Shown here piece by piece: positions 25,000-34,005 of a stretch of DNA of 64,000 nt (positions within the stretch are counted from its first letter, which is position 1; every line of letters starts with the position of its first letter). Source of the stretch: Mycobacterium triplex (GTDB taxonomy: Bacteria > Actinomycetota > Actinomycetes > Mycobacteriales > Mycobacteriaceae); the NCBI RefSeq assembly GCF_000689255.1, contig NZ_HG964446.1, positions 1,813,191-1,877,190 of the forward strand, read 5' to 3'. The translations under genes were made by a program, and so were the position numbers. Under the pieces are notes generated by a model. That model ran no database searches, was not told where the DNA came from, and saw only the letters and a list, made by a program, of their open reading frames with translations.

Positions 25000-25010
25000 G
25001 TACCCACGCA

Positions 25011-25047
25011 ACAGCGCGGCCCCGACAATGTGTCGGGGCCGCGCTGT
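25011..25047. terminator. Bidirectional intrinsic terminator between pdtaS and whiB1
   Basis: A perfect 17-bp stem (ACAGCGCGGCCCCGACA with its complement) encloses a 3-base ATG loop, between the convergent stops at 24999 and 25061. It can end transcription from both sides. Confidence 0.85.
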
Positions 25048-25060
25048 CCAGAGCCTTGGG

Positions 25061-25315
25061 TCAGACTCCGCTGCGGGCCTTCGTCCGGGCGTTGCGGCGC
25101 TTGAGCGCACGCCGCTCGTCTTCGCTCATACCGCCCCACACACCGGAGTCCTGACCTGTGTTAAGTGCCCATCCCAGGCACTCGGTGGTCACCGAACACC
25201 GATTGCAGACCAGTTTCGCGTCAGCGATCTGCGCGAGCGCCGGGCCACTGTTGCCCACCGGGAAGAACAGCTCCGGGTCCTCGTCGCGACACACCGCCTT
25301 GTGGCGCCAATCCAT
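25061..25315 (-). CDS. whiB1: Iron-sulfur transcriptional regulator WhiB1
   Basis: The 84-aa product holds the four cluster cysteines Cys9, Cys37, Cys40 and Cys46, the GVWGG turn at 58-62 and a basic tail RRALKRRNARTKARSGV. WhiB1 carries an NO-sensitive [4Fe-4S] cluster, binds the principal sigma factor and is essential in M. tuberculosis. Length and motifs match. A CRP-like site lies about 165 bases upstream. Confidence 0.97.
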   Translation of the reverse strand: MDWRHKAVCRDEDPELFFPVGNSGPALAQIADAKLVCNRCSVTTECLGWALNTGQDSGVWGGMSEDERRALKRRNARTKARSGV

Positions 25316-25477
25316 AAGTAATTACTCCTCACTATGTGCGCAGCACCGCGCACTGGCGTTATTCTTCGGCTCTTAACGCTTGCATGAGTAAGGGTCCGTC
25401 GGGTACCCCCACCATCTGTGCATGCAACCTTTCGATCGTTTCACAGGCACAACAGAAGTCAATAGCGTGAGTTAGTG

Positions 25478-25493
25478 CGTGGGCTATCTCACT
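25478..25493. promoter_or_regulatory. CRP-type binding site upstream of whiB1
   Basis: On the minus strand the 16 bases read AGTGAGATAGCCCACG, a partly degenerate form of TGTGA-N6-TCACA. As I recall the M. tuberculosis whiB1 promoter carries this same CRP (Rv3676) site. The remaining 25316-25598 region shows AT-rich promoter sequence but no gene. Confidence 0.6.
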
Positions 25494-25598
25494 TTGGTTA
25501 AGGCTTAGTCAAGCCCTCACTCCGTTGTACTACACTCGCCGATTACGCCGCCGACGATTTTTGGCCGCTCTCGCCGTTCGGTTCCGCATTTCCGCAGC

Positions 25599-26564
25599 TC
25601 AAGACGGTCTGCTTTGCGGCGGCGCGGCGACGGGAAGCGCATCGCGCACCGCCCGGAACGTCATCGAATCGCGCAGCCCGAGGTACTCGCCGTCGTACTG
25701 GCTGGCGATCGGCTCACCGCCGCACGTGATTCGCAGACAAGCGGTGTCGTCGTCGCGGACGAGTTGATCGGCTCGCGGCTGCGGGTTCTTCGCGAGAATC
25801 TGCCGCAGCAACCGAAGTGTGGGAATCACCTTCATGCTCGTGACCGCGAACACACCCAGGCCCGACTCGAAGCTGCACCCCGGGTTCGTCACCATCGGCC
25901 GGCTGTTGCTGTAGGTCCAGGGCGTGGTGTTGGACACCCAGGCGAACTTCACACCCGAGACGGGATCGCGGCCGGGCAGTTCCAGCGTCAGGTCCGGGGC
26001 GCGGCGGCTGTAGCGAATCGTGGCGGGCACCGCCACCCGCCAATAGCGCATCGGCGTGACCGCGACGCCCTTGTTGCGCTGGGCCTCCACCGCGGCCACC
26101 ACCTCGGCGTCGACGCCCATTCCGGCGTTGATCACCGCGTACTGCTCGCCGCAGTCGATCAGGCTGATCCGCCGCCAGGTCTGGTGGCGGCGGTAATCGT
26201 CGATCAGCTGGATGAGCTGGTTGGTGGCGGCGACCGGATCCCGGGAGATTCCCAGCGCCCTGGCCAGTACATTCGCCGAACCACCGGGCACCACCGCGAC
26301 GGCGGGGACGTGGGCCGGCCGCGGCGCGCCGGGACGGCCCAAGATGCCGTTGACGACCCCGCTCACCGAACCGTCGCCGCCATGCACGACGACCAGGTCC
26401 ACCCCGCTTTCGGCGGCCGCTCGCCCGAGTTCGGTCCCATGGCCGCGGTGGTTGGTGTGCTCGACGGTGAGGTCGAGGCGGCTCTTGAGCGCATGCGCCA
26501 GCAGATCGCGGGCGGCTGGCGTGGTGGACGTGGCTGCGGGGTTCACGATCAGCACGGCTCGCAT
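25599..26564 (-). CDS. Diacylglycerol/lipid kinase-like protein
   Basis: The 321-aa product has the DAGK catalytic fold: MRAVLIVNPAATSTT, the nucleotide-binding VVHGGDGSVSGVVNG, VAVVPGGSANVLARALGI and a C-terminal lid with QYDGEYLGLRDSMTF. It should phosphorylate a lipid such as diacylglycerol; the substrate cannot be told. Matches Rv3218 by position. Divergent from the small membrane protein gene at 26657. Confidence 0.9.
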   Translation of the reverse strand: MRAVLIVNPAATSTTPAARDLLAHALKSRLDLTVEHTNHRGHGTELGRAAAESGVDLVVVHGGDGSVSGVVNGILGRPGAPRPAHVPAVAVVPGGSANVLARALGISRDPVAATNQLIQLIDDYRRHQTWRRISLIDCGEQYAVINAGMGVDAEVVAAVEAQRNKGVAVTPMRYWRVAVPATIRYSRRAPDLTLELPGRDPVSGVKFAWVSNTTPWTYSNSRPMVTNPGCSFESGLGVFAVTSMKVIPTLRLLRQILAKNPQPRADQLVRDDDTACLRITCGGEPIASQYDGEYLGLRDSMTFRAVRDALPVAAPPQSRPS

Positions 26565-26656
26565 GACGCACGAGCTTAGGCGGGGCGGTTAAGGCCTTGC
26601 TGTGGGGGAAGCGTCGGCCCGACGGGCGGCGGCCAGCGCGTGGCTACGCTGACGCT

Positions 26657-27112
26657 GTGAACCGCGCCGCCCGTAACCGGGAGATACCGCCGCCCCCATC
26701 CGCCGTGCGGGGCGCCGGATTCATCGTCGCGGCGCAGGGTCTGGCCGCGCTGCTGATGGCCGCGGTCCTGGTGGTGCGCGCGATCGCGGGCGCCGATCAG
26801 CGAGTGGTGAACGGGCTGGGTACCGCGCTGTGGTTCCTGGTGATCGGCGGCGTGGTGACCGCCGCCGGACGCGCGCTGGTGATCGGCCGGCGCTGGGGGC
26901 GCGGGCTGGCGGTGTTCACCCAGTTGCTGCTGCTGCCGGTGGCCTGGTACCTGGCCGTGGGCTCGCATCGTGCGACCTTCGGCATACCGCTGGCCGTGGT
27001 GGCACTGACGGCGTTGCTGTTGCTCTTCAGCCCGCCGGCGCTGCGCTGGGTCGCCGGTGGCGATCAGCGCGGTCCGGCCAGCTCGGACAGCGACGGCCCG
27101 GACAGCCGGTAG
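26657..27112 (+). CDS. Small integral membrane protein
   Basis: The 151-aa product has four predicted membrane helices (for example FIVAAQGLAALLMAAVLVV and WFLVIGGVVTAAGRALVIG) and a polar C-terminal tail. The start is a GTG (MNRAARNREIPPPP). Matches Rv3217c by place. Its 3' end overlaps the convergent acetyltransferase by 49 bp, which implies competition or antisense pairing of the transcripts. Function unknown. Confidence 0.85.
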   Translation: MNRAARNREIPPPPSAVRGAGFIVAAQGLAALLMAAVLVVRAIAGADQRVVNGLGTALWFLVIGGVVTAAGRALVIGRRWGRGLAVFTQLLLLPVAWYLAVGSHRATFGIPLAVVALTALLLLFSPPALRWVAGGDQRGPASSDSDGPDSR

Positions 27113-27546
27113 GTGGTCCACTCCCGTTGCGGTTGGCCGCCGATCTCGTCGTACAGCGCTATCGCGTCGACGTTCCAGTTCAGCACCGCCCACGCCAACC
27201 GGGTATAGCCGTTGTCGACGCATTCGGCGGCCAGGGTCGCCAGCAGTGCGCGGGCCAGGCCGCGGCGGCGAAATGCGGGGCGTACGAACAGATCTTCGAG
27301 GTAGATACCTCCGGCGCCGTCCCAGGTGGAGAAGTTGACGAACCACAACGCCATCGCCGCGATCGCGCCGTCGACTTCGGCGACGTGTGCGTGCGCGATC
27401 GGCGAATTGCCGAAAAGCGCTGTGGAGATTTGCTTTTCGGTGACAGTACAGTGATCGGCGGCGTGTTCGAATTCGGCCAGCGCGTGGATCATGTCGGTAA
27501 TGGCGGCGGCGTCTTCCGGTGCGGCGCGGCGGATATTCTCGCTCAC
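27064..27546 (-). CDS. GNAT-family N-acetyltransferase
   Basis: The 160-aa product has the GNAT acetyl-CoA motif LEDLFVRPAFRRRGLARALL and the following ARLAWAVLNWNVDAIALYDE-like beta4/5 region (TRLAWAVLNWNVDAIALYDE), resembling spermidine/spermine or diamine acetyltransferases. The GTG start overlaps the entC stop by 4 bases (GTGA). The third gene of the gpm2-entC-GNAT unit. Confidence 0.9.
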   Translation of the reverse strand: MSENIRRAAPEDAAAITDMIHALAEFEHAADHCTVTEKQISTALFGNSPIAHAHVAEVDGAIAAMALWFVNFSTWDGAGGIYLEDLFVRPAFRRRGLARALLATLAAECVDNGYTRLAWAVLNWNVDAIALYDEIGGQPQREWTTYRLSGPSLSELAGPR

Positions 27547-28643
27547 AGCTGCGCTCCTAGCGCGTTGAGTATCGTGGCGAATTTCGTTGTGGTTTCCTCA
27601 ACTTCGGCATCGGGATCCGATTCCGCGACAATGCCGCCGCCGGCGTGGGCCAGCGCGGTGCGGCGATCCGCCGACAGCTGCGCGCAACGGATGGACACCA
27701 CCCAATATCCGTCGCCATGCCCGTCGCACCAGCCCACCGCCCCGGCATAGAAGCCGCGGTCGCCTTCGAGTTCGGCGATCAGCTCGGAAGCGGCCTTGGC
27801 CGGCACCCCTCCGACCGCCGGTGTGGGATGCAGCGCCAATGCCAAATCGATTGCCGTAGTTGACTTATCGCGCAGCCGGCCGATGATCGGTGTGCACAGG
27901 TGCCACACCGCGGTGGTGCGGCTCAGCTGCGGCTCGGGCGCGATCGTCAGCTCGTCGCACAACGGTTCCAGCGCGGCCCGCATCGTGTCGATGACCAGCT
28001 GATGCTCGTGGCGGTCCTTGGCGGACGCGGCCAGCGCGGCGCCGTTGGCGGCATCGCGTGCCGGATCCGCGGCGCGTGGGGCCGAACCGGCGAACGGCTG
28101 GCAGCTCACCCGGTCGCCGGTCCGCGCGACCAGCAGCTCCGGGCTGGCACCCACCAAAGTCGCGCCCGCGTAATCGGCGCCGGCGGCGGTCAGGTCGGCC
28201 AGATAGCAATAGGCGGCAGGGTCGTTGGCGGCCAGTCGGCGCAGGATGACGCGGGCGTCCAGCGCGCCACCGGCGGCCAGCCGCAACGCCCGGGCCAGCA
28301 CCACCTTGCTCAGCGGCGTGCCCGGTGCCCTCAGCTCGTCTCGGGCGCGGCGGACCCGGGCGCGGTAGTCGGTCGGCGGCGGGATCGCGGCGGTGATGCG
28401 AACGCCGGGCAGCGGGCCCGTCGGCCAGTCGGGTGGCCCGTCGCTGCGCAGCACCGTGTCCGGCACCAGCAGGGCGGCTGGTTGCTTTACGTCAAAGGGC
28501 AACGCGCCCAACACTATTGGAGCGGATCCCGATACCAGCGCGGCCTGTGCGGCGGCCACCTCGCGGAACCGGGTACGCACCCCTTCGCCAATCAGTGTGC
28601 CGCGCGGGCCGCACAGGGCGAACGGCGGTTCGGCCGAGTTCAC
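27543..28643 (-). CDS. entC: Isochorismate synthase-like chorismate-utilising enzyme
   Basis: The 366-aa product has the chorismate-binding C-terminal domain: TPLSKVVLARALRL, LVGASPELLVARTG, PFAGSAPRA, the LHPTPAVGGVPAKAA motif and ELEGDRGFYAGAVGWCDG. It converts chorismate to isochorismate, feeding menaquinone or salicylate-type products. The GTG start overlaps the gpm2 stop by four bases. Corresponds to Rv3215. Confidence 0.92.
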   Translation of the reverse strand: MNSAEPPFALCGPRGTLIGEGVRTRFREVAAAQAALVSGSAPIVLGALPFDVKQPAALLVPDTVLRSDGPPDWPTGPLPGVRITAAIPPPTDYRARVRRARDELRAPGTPLSKVVLARALRLAAGGALDARVILRRLAANDPAAYCYLADLTAAGADYAGATLVGASPELLVARTGDRVSCQPFAGSAPRAADPARDAANGAALAASAKDRHEHQLVIDTMRAALEPLCDELTIAPEPQLSRTTAVWHLCTPIIGRLRDKSTTAIDLALALHPTPAVGGVPAKAASELIAELEGDRGFYAGAVGWCDGHGDGYWVVSIRCAQLSADRRTALAHAGGGIVAESDPDAEVEETTTKFATILNALGAQL

Positions 28644-29236
28644 ACCGTCTGACCGGTCAGCCCGAGGGCGAGCAGCTGCTGGATCCCGTGCTCGAAACCG
28701 CACATCGCGATCGAGGCGGTACGCATGCCGAATCGGCGGCCTTCGAGCAGCGGCAGCTCGACCCAGCGTGTGATCACCGCGCGGGAAAAGTGGCCGTGGC
28801 TGACGAACACCACGTCGCGCGATTCCATGTACTGCTGGGCCATCGCGATCGCGCGGTCCGCGCGGTCGCTGACCTGCGCGACGCTTTCACCGCCGGGGCA
28901 GCCGTGCGTCCACACCAGCCAGTCCGGGACGGTCTCGCGGATCTTTTTGGTTGTGACGCCTTCGTATTCGCCGTAATCCCATTCGGCGAGCAGCGGCGAG
29001 ATCTCGTCGATGGTCAGGCCCGCCAACTCGGCGGTGACCCGCGCGCGCTGCCGCGGGCTGCTGATCACCAGCGGGTTGTCCAGGCTCAGTCCACCGAGCA
29101 CGCCGCCGGCGAGTTTGGCCTGCGTTCGGCCGTTTTCGGTCAAGTCGATCTCGGTACTGCCGGTGTGCTGACCCGATATCGACCACTCGGTTTCGCCGTG
29201 ACGCAGCAACAGCAGTCGGTGGTTGTGCAAGCCCAT
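28640..29236 (-). CDS. gpm2: Histidine phosphatase superfamily acid phosphatase (Gpm2/EntD-like)
   Basis: The 198-aa product has the LLRHGETEWS phosphohistidine motif (His13), an Arg in SSPRQRARVTAEL, the second catalytic His in VVFVSHGHFSRAV, and ISPLLAEWDYGEYEG. Although annotated as phosphoglycerate mutase, M. tuberculosis Rv3214 behaves as a broad acid phosphatase, in my memory. First gene of a coupled three-gene unit on this strand. Confidence 0.92.
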   Translation of the reverse strand: MGLHNHRLLLLRHGETEWSISGQHTGSTEIDLTENGRTQAKLAGGVLGGLSLDNPLVISSPRQRARVTAELAGLTIDEISPLLAEWDYGEYEGVTTKKIRETVPDWLVWTHGCPGGESVAQVSDRADRAIAMAQQYMESRDVVFVSHGHFSRAVITRWVELPLLEGRRFGMRTASIAMCGFEHGIQQLLALGLTGQTV

Positions 29237-29311
29237 GTCGACTGATTCTGCCCGAGACTCACGGGCCCGTCGCTCTTAGCTCCCAGCCCCGAACGTGCCA
29301 GGATGGCGGGT

Positions 29312-30112
29312 GTGAGTGGGACGCGGGTACTGGCGGTCGCCAACCAGAAGGGCGGAGTCGCCAAGACGACGACGGTCGCCTCGCTGGGTGCGGCGATGCT
29401 GGACATGGGCAAGCGAGTGCTGCTCGTCGATCTGGATCCGCAGGGCTGCCTGACGTTCTCGCTCGGCCAAGATCCCGACAAGTTGCCGGTGTCGGTGCAC
29501 GAGGTGTTGCTCGGTGAGATCGAGCCGAACGCGGCGCTGGTCACCACGATGGAGGGAATGACGCTGCTGCCGGCCAACATTGACTTGGCGGGCGCCGAGG
29601 CGATGCTGTTGATGCGGGCCGGCCGCGAGTACGCGCTCAAGCGCGCCCTGGCCAAAGTCGCCGAGCAGTTCGACGTGGTCGTCATCGACTGCCCGCCGTC
29701 GCTGGGGGTGCTCACCCTCAACGGGCTGACGGCGGCCGACGAGGTGATCGTGCCGTTGCAGTGCGAGACGCTTGCCCACCGCGGCGTCGGCCAATTCTTG
29801 CGCACCGTCGCCGATGTCCAGCAGATCACCAACCCGAATCTGCGGCTGCTGGGCGCGTTGCCGACCTTGTATGACTCACGCACCACGCACACCCGCGATG
29901 TGCTGCTCGACGTCGCGGACCGCTACAACTTGCCGGTGCTCGCTCCGCCGATCCCGCGTACCGTGCGTTTCGCCGAGGCCAGCGCGTCGGGCTCGTCGGT
30001 CATGGCGGGGCGCAAGAACAAGGGCGCGGTGGCCTACTCCACCCTGGCGCAGGCGTTGATCAAGCACTGGAAGTCCGGCAAACCGCTGCCGACATTCGCC
30101 GTCGAGGCCTAG
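29312..30112 (+). CDS. ParA/Soj-like ATPase
   Basis: The 266-aa product has a deviant Walker A motif VANQKGGVAKTTTVASLGAA, the VLLVDLDPQGCLTFSLG signature, Walker B-like VVVIDCPPSLG and VPLQCETLAHRGVGQ. It partitions a cargo by binding DNA in an ATP-dependent way. It has no ParB partner next to it, so it is an orphan, as Rv3213c. The GTG at 29312 is preferred over the ATG at 29303 because AGGATGG sits 5 bases before it. Confidence 0.93.
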   Translation: MSGTRVLAVANQKGGVAKTTTVASLGAAMLDMGKRVLLVDLDPQGCLTFSLGQDPDKLPVSVHEVLLGEIEPNAALVTTMEGMTLLPANIDLAGAEAMLLMRAGREYALKRALAKVAEQFDVVVIDCPPSLGVLTLNGLTAADEVIVPLQCETLAHRGVGQFLRTVADVQQITNPNLRLLGALPTLYDSRTTHTRDVLLDVADRYNLPVLAPPIPRTVRFAEASASGSSVMAGRKNKGAVAYSTLAQALIKHWKSGKPLPTFAVEA

Positions 30113-30240
30113 ACGATCGCGTCGAACGCCGCTGAGTGTGCGGTGGCCGTGCGGTGGCCGTTCGGTGTGCATCCACGGCGCTGAGTGTGCGTTGGCGGCT
30201 TTGAATGTGCGGCGACGCTGCGGCCGGTCGGCGTGTCGCC

Positions 30241-30320
30241 GCCGGGAGCGCACACCGAACGCCGGGAGCGCACACCGAACGCCTTGAGCGCACACCGAAC
30301 GCCTTGAGCGCACACCGAAC
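30241..30320. repeat. Tandem repeat, four copies of a 20-bp unit
   Basis: Four consecutive 20-bp copies (GCC[GGG/TTG]AGCGCACACCGAAC) lie between the convergent parA and propeller genes. The first two copies have GGG and the last two TTG. Upstream at 30130-30200 two related sequences with GAGTGTGCG read as partial inverted versions. This sequence type recurs in mycobacterial intergenic regions. No gene is visible in 30113-30335. Confidence 0.85.
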
Positions 30321-30335
30321 GTACGCGCCTGAGCG

Positions 30336-31547
30336 TCAGCCCAGCGCCACCACGGTGTCGCCGCGCTGCTCGAAGACCCGGGAGCCCGACACCGCCGGGA
30401 CCACCGCGCGGGTGCTCGGATCCCGGTGCACCGGGATGTAACGCTCGTTGGCTCCGGTCACGGGGTCATACACGCCGATCGCGTCGGTGACCGGAATGAG
30501 CAGCTTGCCGGCCATCATGGCGCCGGGTCCCAACGGCACCGTCTTGTCGCCGGCGGCGATGGTGTAGCGCAGGTGCAGGCTGCTCGCGTCGAACACCAGC
30601 ACCGAATCGCCGGTCCACCAGGTCACCACGTTGCCCGCCTGCGACACCGCCGAATTCGACGGCGGCTTGGCCAGCAGCGCGCTGGCCACCGTGGTGCCCA
30701 TCTCGTCGATCACGTCGACCCTGGGCTGCGGCGCCGGCAGATACACGGCCGTGTTGCTCTGCCACACGGTCAGCACCCGAGCGCCGGAGCTCACCCCGAT
30801 CCCGGGCTCGGAGACCAGATGCTGGGCAGGTTCGTCGTCTTCCTTACCCGGGCGCAGCAGGGCCAGCCGCAGGTCGGGCTGGCTACCGCAGCTCTCCAGC
30901 ACCGACACCGCCAACGAGCTGGCGGCGGCCGAGTACAGCTTGCATCCGGAGTGCAGGCCCCGCGCCGACGGCTTCACCCGGGCGTCGGTCTCGCCGTAGG
31001 CAAGCATCCGGACCATGTCCGAACGCCACAGCTCCAACCGGGTGTCGCCGACCGACAACACCGTCGTGCCGTCGGAGGACAGGCGGACCTGTGGGTCGGC
31101 GTAGCTACTGCGGGCGGCGCCGCGTCGGCCGGTGGACCCGTCGATGGTGCTGACCTGGCCGCAACCGCGGTCGTCGCGGTACACCGCGACCGCGAAGTGG
31201 TAGACCCAGGACAGGCCGCACAGGTCGGTGTCGCGCGAGTAGCTCCAGCGCGTCTGGCCGGTACCGGCGTCGCGCCCGTCCACCTCGCGACCGTCGCCGG
31301 TGGTGACGGTCCCGCCCACAATCACCGGTGCCGTGGTGGCGGAGCTGGCAGCGGTCCACAGCTGCCTCAGGCTGGCCGGCACTTGCTTGGCCAAGGTCGG
31401 GTTCGCCGCGGGAGTCGCGGCGGGACGGCTGATCGTGGCCCGGGCATCGCTGGTCCACCAGATCAGCGACGCGGTGGCGGCGACGACGACCGCGATCGCC
31501 GCGGCGGCCAACAGATCGCCCTTGGTCCGGCGTTCGGGTTTGACCAT
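30336..31547 (-). CDS. Membrane-anchored beta-propeller protein (Rv3212-like)
   Basis: The 403-aa product has a single N-terminal membrane segment (LLAAAAIAVVVAATASLIWW) with basic residues before it, so the large C-terminal part lies outside the membrane. That part has repeated beta strands of a PQQ-type propeller, such as GGTVTTGDGREVDGRDAGTG. Six Cys could form disulfides outside the cell. It is encoded 14 bases after rhlE, probably in the same operon. Function unknown. Confidence 0.85.
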   Translation of the reverse strand: MVKPERRTKGDLLAAAAIAVVVAATASLIWWTSDARATISRPAATPAANPTLAKQVPASLRQLWTAASSATTAPVIVGGTVTTGDGREVDGRDAGTGQTRWSYSRDTDLCGLSWVYHFAVAVYRDDRGCGQVSTIDGSTGRRGAARSSYADPQVRLSSDGTTVLSVGDTRLELWRSDMVRMLAYGETDARVKPSARGLHSGCKLYSAAASSLAVSVLESCGSQPDLRLALLRPGKEDDEPAQHLVSEPGIGVSSGARVLTVWQSNTAVYLPAPQPRVDVIDEMGTTVASALLAKPPSNSAVSQAGNVVTWWTGDSVLVFDASSLHLRYTIAAGDKTVPLGPGAMMAGKLLIPVTDAIGVYDPVTGANERYIPVHRDPSTRAVVPAVSGSRVFEQRGDTVVALG

Positions 31548-31561
31548 GCCTGGCTGTCGGC

Positions 31562-33064
31562 TCAGTTCGCGGGCGTGGTGGCTTCCGCCGGCTTGCGGCG
31601 ACGACGGCGGCGACGGTTGCTGCTGCCGTTACTGCCGGACGCCGAATCCGACGTCGTCTCCGCGGTGGCCTCGCCCTCGCCGCCGTTGCCGGACGGATGG
31701 GCGCTGACGGGCTGGCCGGCGCGGGTGCGGCGGCGGCGGTTACCCGAGCGTGCCCGCACCGGCTTCTCCGGGGAGGTCGCGTCGCGGTCGGCATCGCGGC
31801 GCTTGACCGGCGACTTGCGCGGCGAGCCGACCGTGCCGGTGGCCTCGGCCGGAATGCCCAACTCGGTGTACAGGTGCGGCGAACTGGAGTAGGTCTCGGC
31901 GGGTTCGGGGGAGCCCAGGTTCAGCGCCTTGTCGATCGCCGCCCAGCGGGGCAGCTCGTCCCAGTCCACCAGGGTCACGGCGATACCGGTCTTGCCGGCG
32001 CGACCGGTACGGCCGATCCGGTGCACGTACGCCTGCTCGTCCTCGGGGATCTGGTAGTTGATGACGTGGGTGATGTCGTCGATGTCGATGCCGCGGGCGG
32101 CGACGTCGGTGGCCACCAGCACGTCGACGTCACCGTTGCGGAACGCTTTGAGTGCCTTCTCACGGGCGATCTGCCCGAGATCACCGTGCACGGCGCCGAC
32201 CTTGAAGCCGCGCTCGGCCAGCTCGTCGGCGACCTTCTGCGCGGTGCGCTTGGTGCGGGTGAAGATCATCGTCGCGCCGCGGCCCTCGGCCTGCAGCACC
32301 CGGCTGACCAGCTCCACCTTGTCCAAAGCGTGGGCGCGGTAGACGAACTGCTGGGTGGTGTCGTGGGTCGCCGCCGAGTGCGGCGCCTCGGCACGAATGT
32401 GGGTGGGCTGCACCATGAAGGTGCGGGCCAGGGTGATGATCGGGTCCGGCATCGTCGCCGAGAACAGCATCGACTGCCGGTCGGCCGGGATCTGGCGCAG
32501 GATGCGCTCGATGTCGGGCAAAAAGCCCAGGTCCAGCATCTCGTCGGCCTCGTCGAGCACCAGCACCGACAACCCGCCGAGCTGCAGGTGACCCTGCTGC
32601 GCGAGGTCGAGCAGCCGGCCCGGCGTGCCCACCACGACGTCGGCGCCGGTGCGCAGCGCGTCGATCTGTGGTTCGTAGGCCCGTCCGCCGTAGATCGACA
32701 CCACCGACAGGCGGCGGTCTTCATCGGCGATCAGATGCTTGGCCGCGGCGGCCAGGTCCTCGGTGACCTGGAGGCAGAGCTCGCGGGTGGGCACCACGAC
32801 CAGGGCGCGGGGCGTGCCGTTGAGCGGCCGCGCGCCGATGCCGCTGGTGATGCGCTGCAGCAGCGGAACGCCGAAGGCGAAGGTCTTGCCCATACCGGTG
32901 CGGGCCTGGCCGATGACGTCGTCACCGGCCAGTGCCATCGGCAGGGTGAGCTCCTGGATGGCAAAGGCTTGTTCGATGCCCTTCTCGGCGAGTGCCCGGA
33001 CGATTTCGTCGCGGACGCCGAGTTCGGCAAAGGTTGGTTCAGTTTTGCTCGTCAATGCAGTCAT
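31562..33064 (-). CDS. rhlE: DEAD-box RNA helicase RhlE
   Basis: The 500-aa product has all helicase motifs: Q motif AIQELTLPMAL, ARTGMGKTFAFGV (Walker A), PTRELCLQV, VGTPGRLLD, DEAD (VLDEADEMLDLG), SAT, and in domain 2 VATDVAARGIDIDD and HRIGRTGRAG. The C-terminal tail is basic with RRRRRRRKP, for RNA binding. The ATG at 33064 (MTALTSKTEP) is used; longer upstream forms are possible but have no ribosome site. Involved in RNA unwinding and mRNA turnover. Divergent from the ferritin-like gene; the 242 bases between show no other gene. Confidence 0.92.
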   Translation of the reverse strand: MTALTSKTEPTFAELGVRDEIVRALAEKGIEQAFAIQELTLPMALAGDDVIGQARTGMGKTFAFGVPLLQRITSGIGARPLNGTPRALVVVPTRELCLQVTEDLAAAAKHLIADEDRRLSVVSIYGGRAYEPQIDALRTGADVVVGTPGRLLDLAQQGHLQLGGLSVLVLDEADEMLDLGFLPDIERILRQIPADRQSMLFSATMPDPIITLARTFMVQPTHIRAEAPHSAATHDTTQQFVYRAHALDKVELVSRVLQAEGRGATMIFTRTKRTAQKVADELAERGFKVGAVHGDLGQIAREKALKAFRNGDVDVLVATDVAARGIDIDDITHVINYQIPEDEQAYVHRIGRTGRAGKTGIAVTLVDWDELPRWAAIDKALNLGSPEPAETYSSSPHLYTELGIPAEATGTVGSPRKSPVKRRDADRDATSPEKPVRARSGNRRRRTRAGQPVSAHPSGNGGEGEATAETTSDSASGSNGSSNRRRRRRRKPAEATTPAN

Positions 33065-33306
33065 GCGTGAGTGAGGTACCTTTCGGTGACTATTCGGTTG
33101 GAATCGGTTCTCTGTCGCGGTCACGCGCGCACGAATTCCGACTCCAAGTCGCCGAGTCGCCAGGCCCTGCTGAGGCGGGCCAGCGGTGCACGCACATTTC
33201 GCCGATAGCTGCGGTTTGAAGAAATACAGCCGCTATCTATCTGCATGATAGCCGGTCGACAGCTCACACCCATCTTCGTCCAGGTCCGCCGACTACAGTG
33301 AGGCCC

Positions 33307-34002
33307 ATGACTTCGGCCTCCTCTGCCGACCAAGTACACGATTCGCCTGCCGTGGGACTGACCGCGGACCATCCGGGCGTCAACGAGTTGTTCGCCGTGC
33401 TCGCCTACGGCGAGGTGGCCGCGTTCTACCGGCTGACCGACGAGGCGCGCATGGCCCCTGACCTGCGGGGGCGCATTTCGATGGCGAGCATGGCGGCCGC
33501 CGAGATGCAGCACTACGAGCTGCTGCACGCCGCCCTGGAAAGCCGCGGCGTCGACGTGGTCTCGGCCATGTCGCGCTACGTCTCGGCGATCGAGAACTAC
33601 CACCGGTTGACGATGCCCAGCACCTGGCTGGAAGCGCTGGTGAAGACCTATGTCGGCGACGCGCTGGCCGCCGACCTCTACCTCGAGATCGCCGACGGGC
33701 TGCCCGACGAGGTCGCCGACGTGGTGCGCGCTGCCCTGTCCGAAACCGGGCACTCGCAGTTCGTCGTCGCCGAGGTACGCGCCGCGGTGACCGCGAGTGG
33801 CAAACAGCGCAGCCGGTTGGCGCTGTGGGCCCGGCGGCTGTACGGCGAGGCGATAACCCAGGCCCAATACTTGCTGGCCGACCATGACGAGCTGGTCGAT
33901 CTGGTGGTGTCGGGCACCGGCGGCCTGAACCAGCTCAGCGCGTTCTTCGAACGGCTGCAGCAAACCCACGACCGGCGGATGCGCGAGCTCGGCCTGAGCT
34001 GA
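33307..34002 (+). CDS. Ferritin-like / tRNA hydroxylase-fold protein
   Basis: The 231-aa product is all-helical with ferritin-like diiron residues: a Glu in FAVLAYGEVAAFYRLTDEAR, AEMQHYELLHAALESRG and ALSETGHSQFVVAEVR. It resembles the MiaE-like ferritin domain annotated in Rv3210c. An in-frame GTG three codons upstream (33298) is also possible. Substrate unknown. Convergent with the MmpS-like gene, 3 bases apart. Confidence 0.85.
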   Translation: MTSASSADQVHDSPAVGLTADHPGVNELFAVLAYGEVAAFYRLTDEARMAPDLRGRISMASMAAAEMQHYELLHAALESRGVDVVSAMSRYVSAIENYHRLTMPSTWLEALVKTYVGDALAADLYLEIADGLPDEVADVVRAALSETGHSQFVVAEVRAAVTASGKQRSRLALWARRLYGEAITQAQYLLADHDELVDLVVSGTGGLNQLSAFFERLQQTHDRRMRELGLS

Positions 34003-34005
34003 GCC

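Noticed and set aside
30241..30320. CRISPR or attachment site
   Set aside because: Units of 20 bp without spacers and no integrase or tRNA gene nearby.
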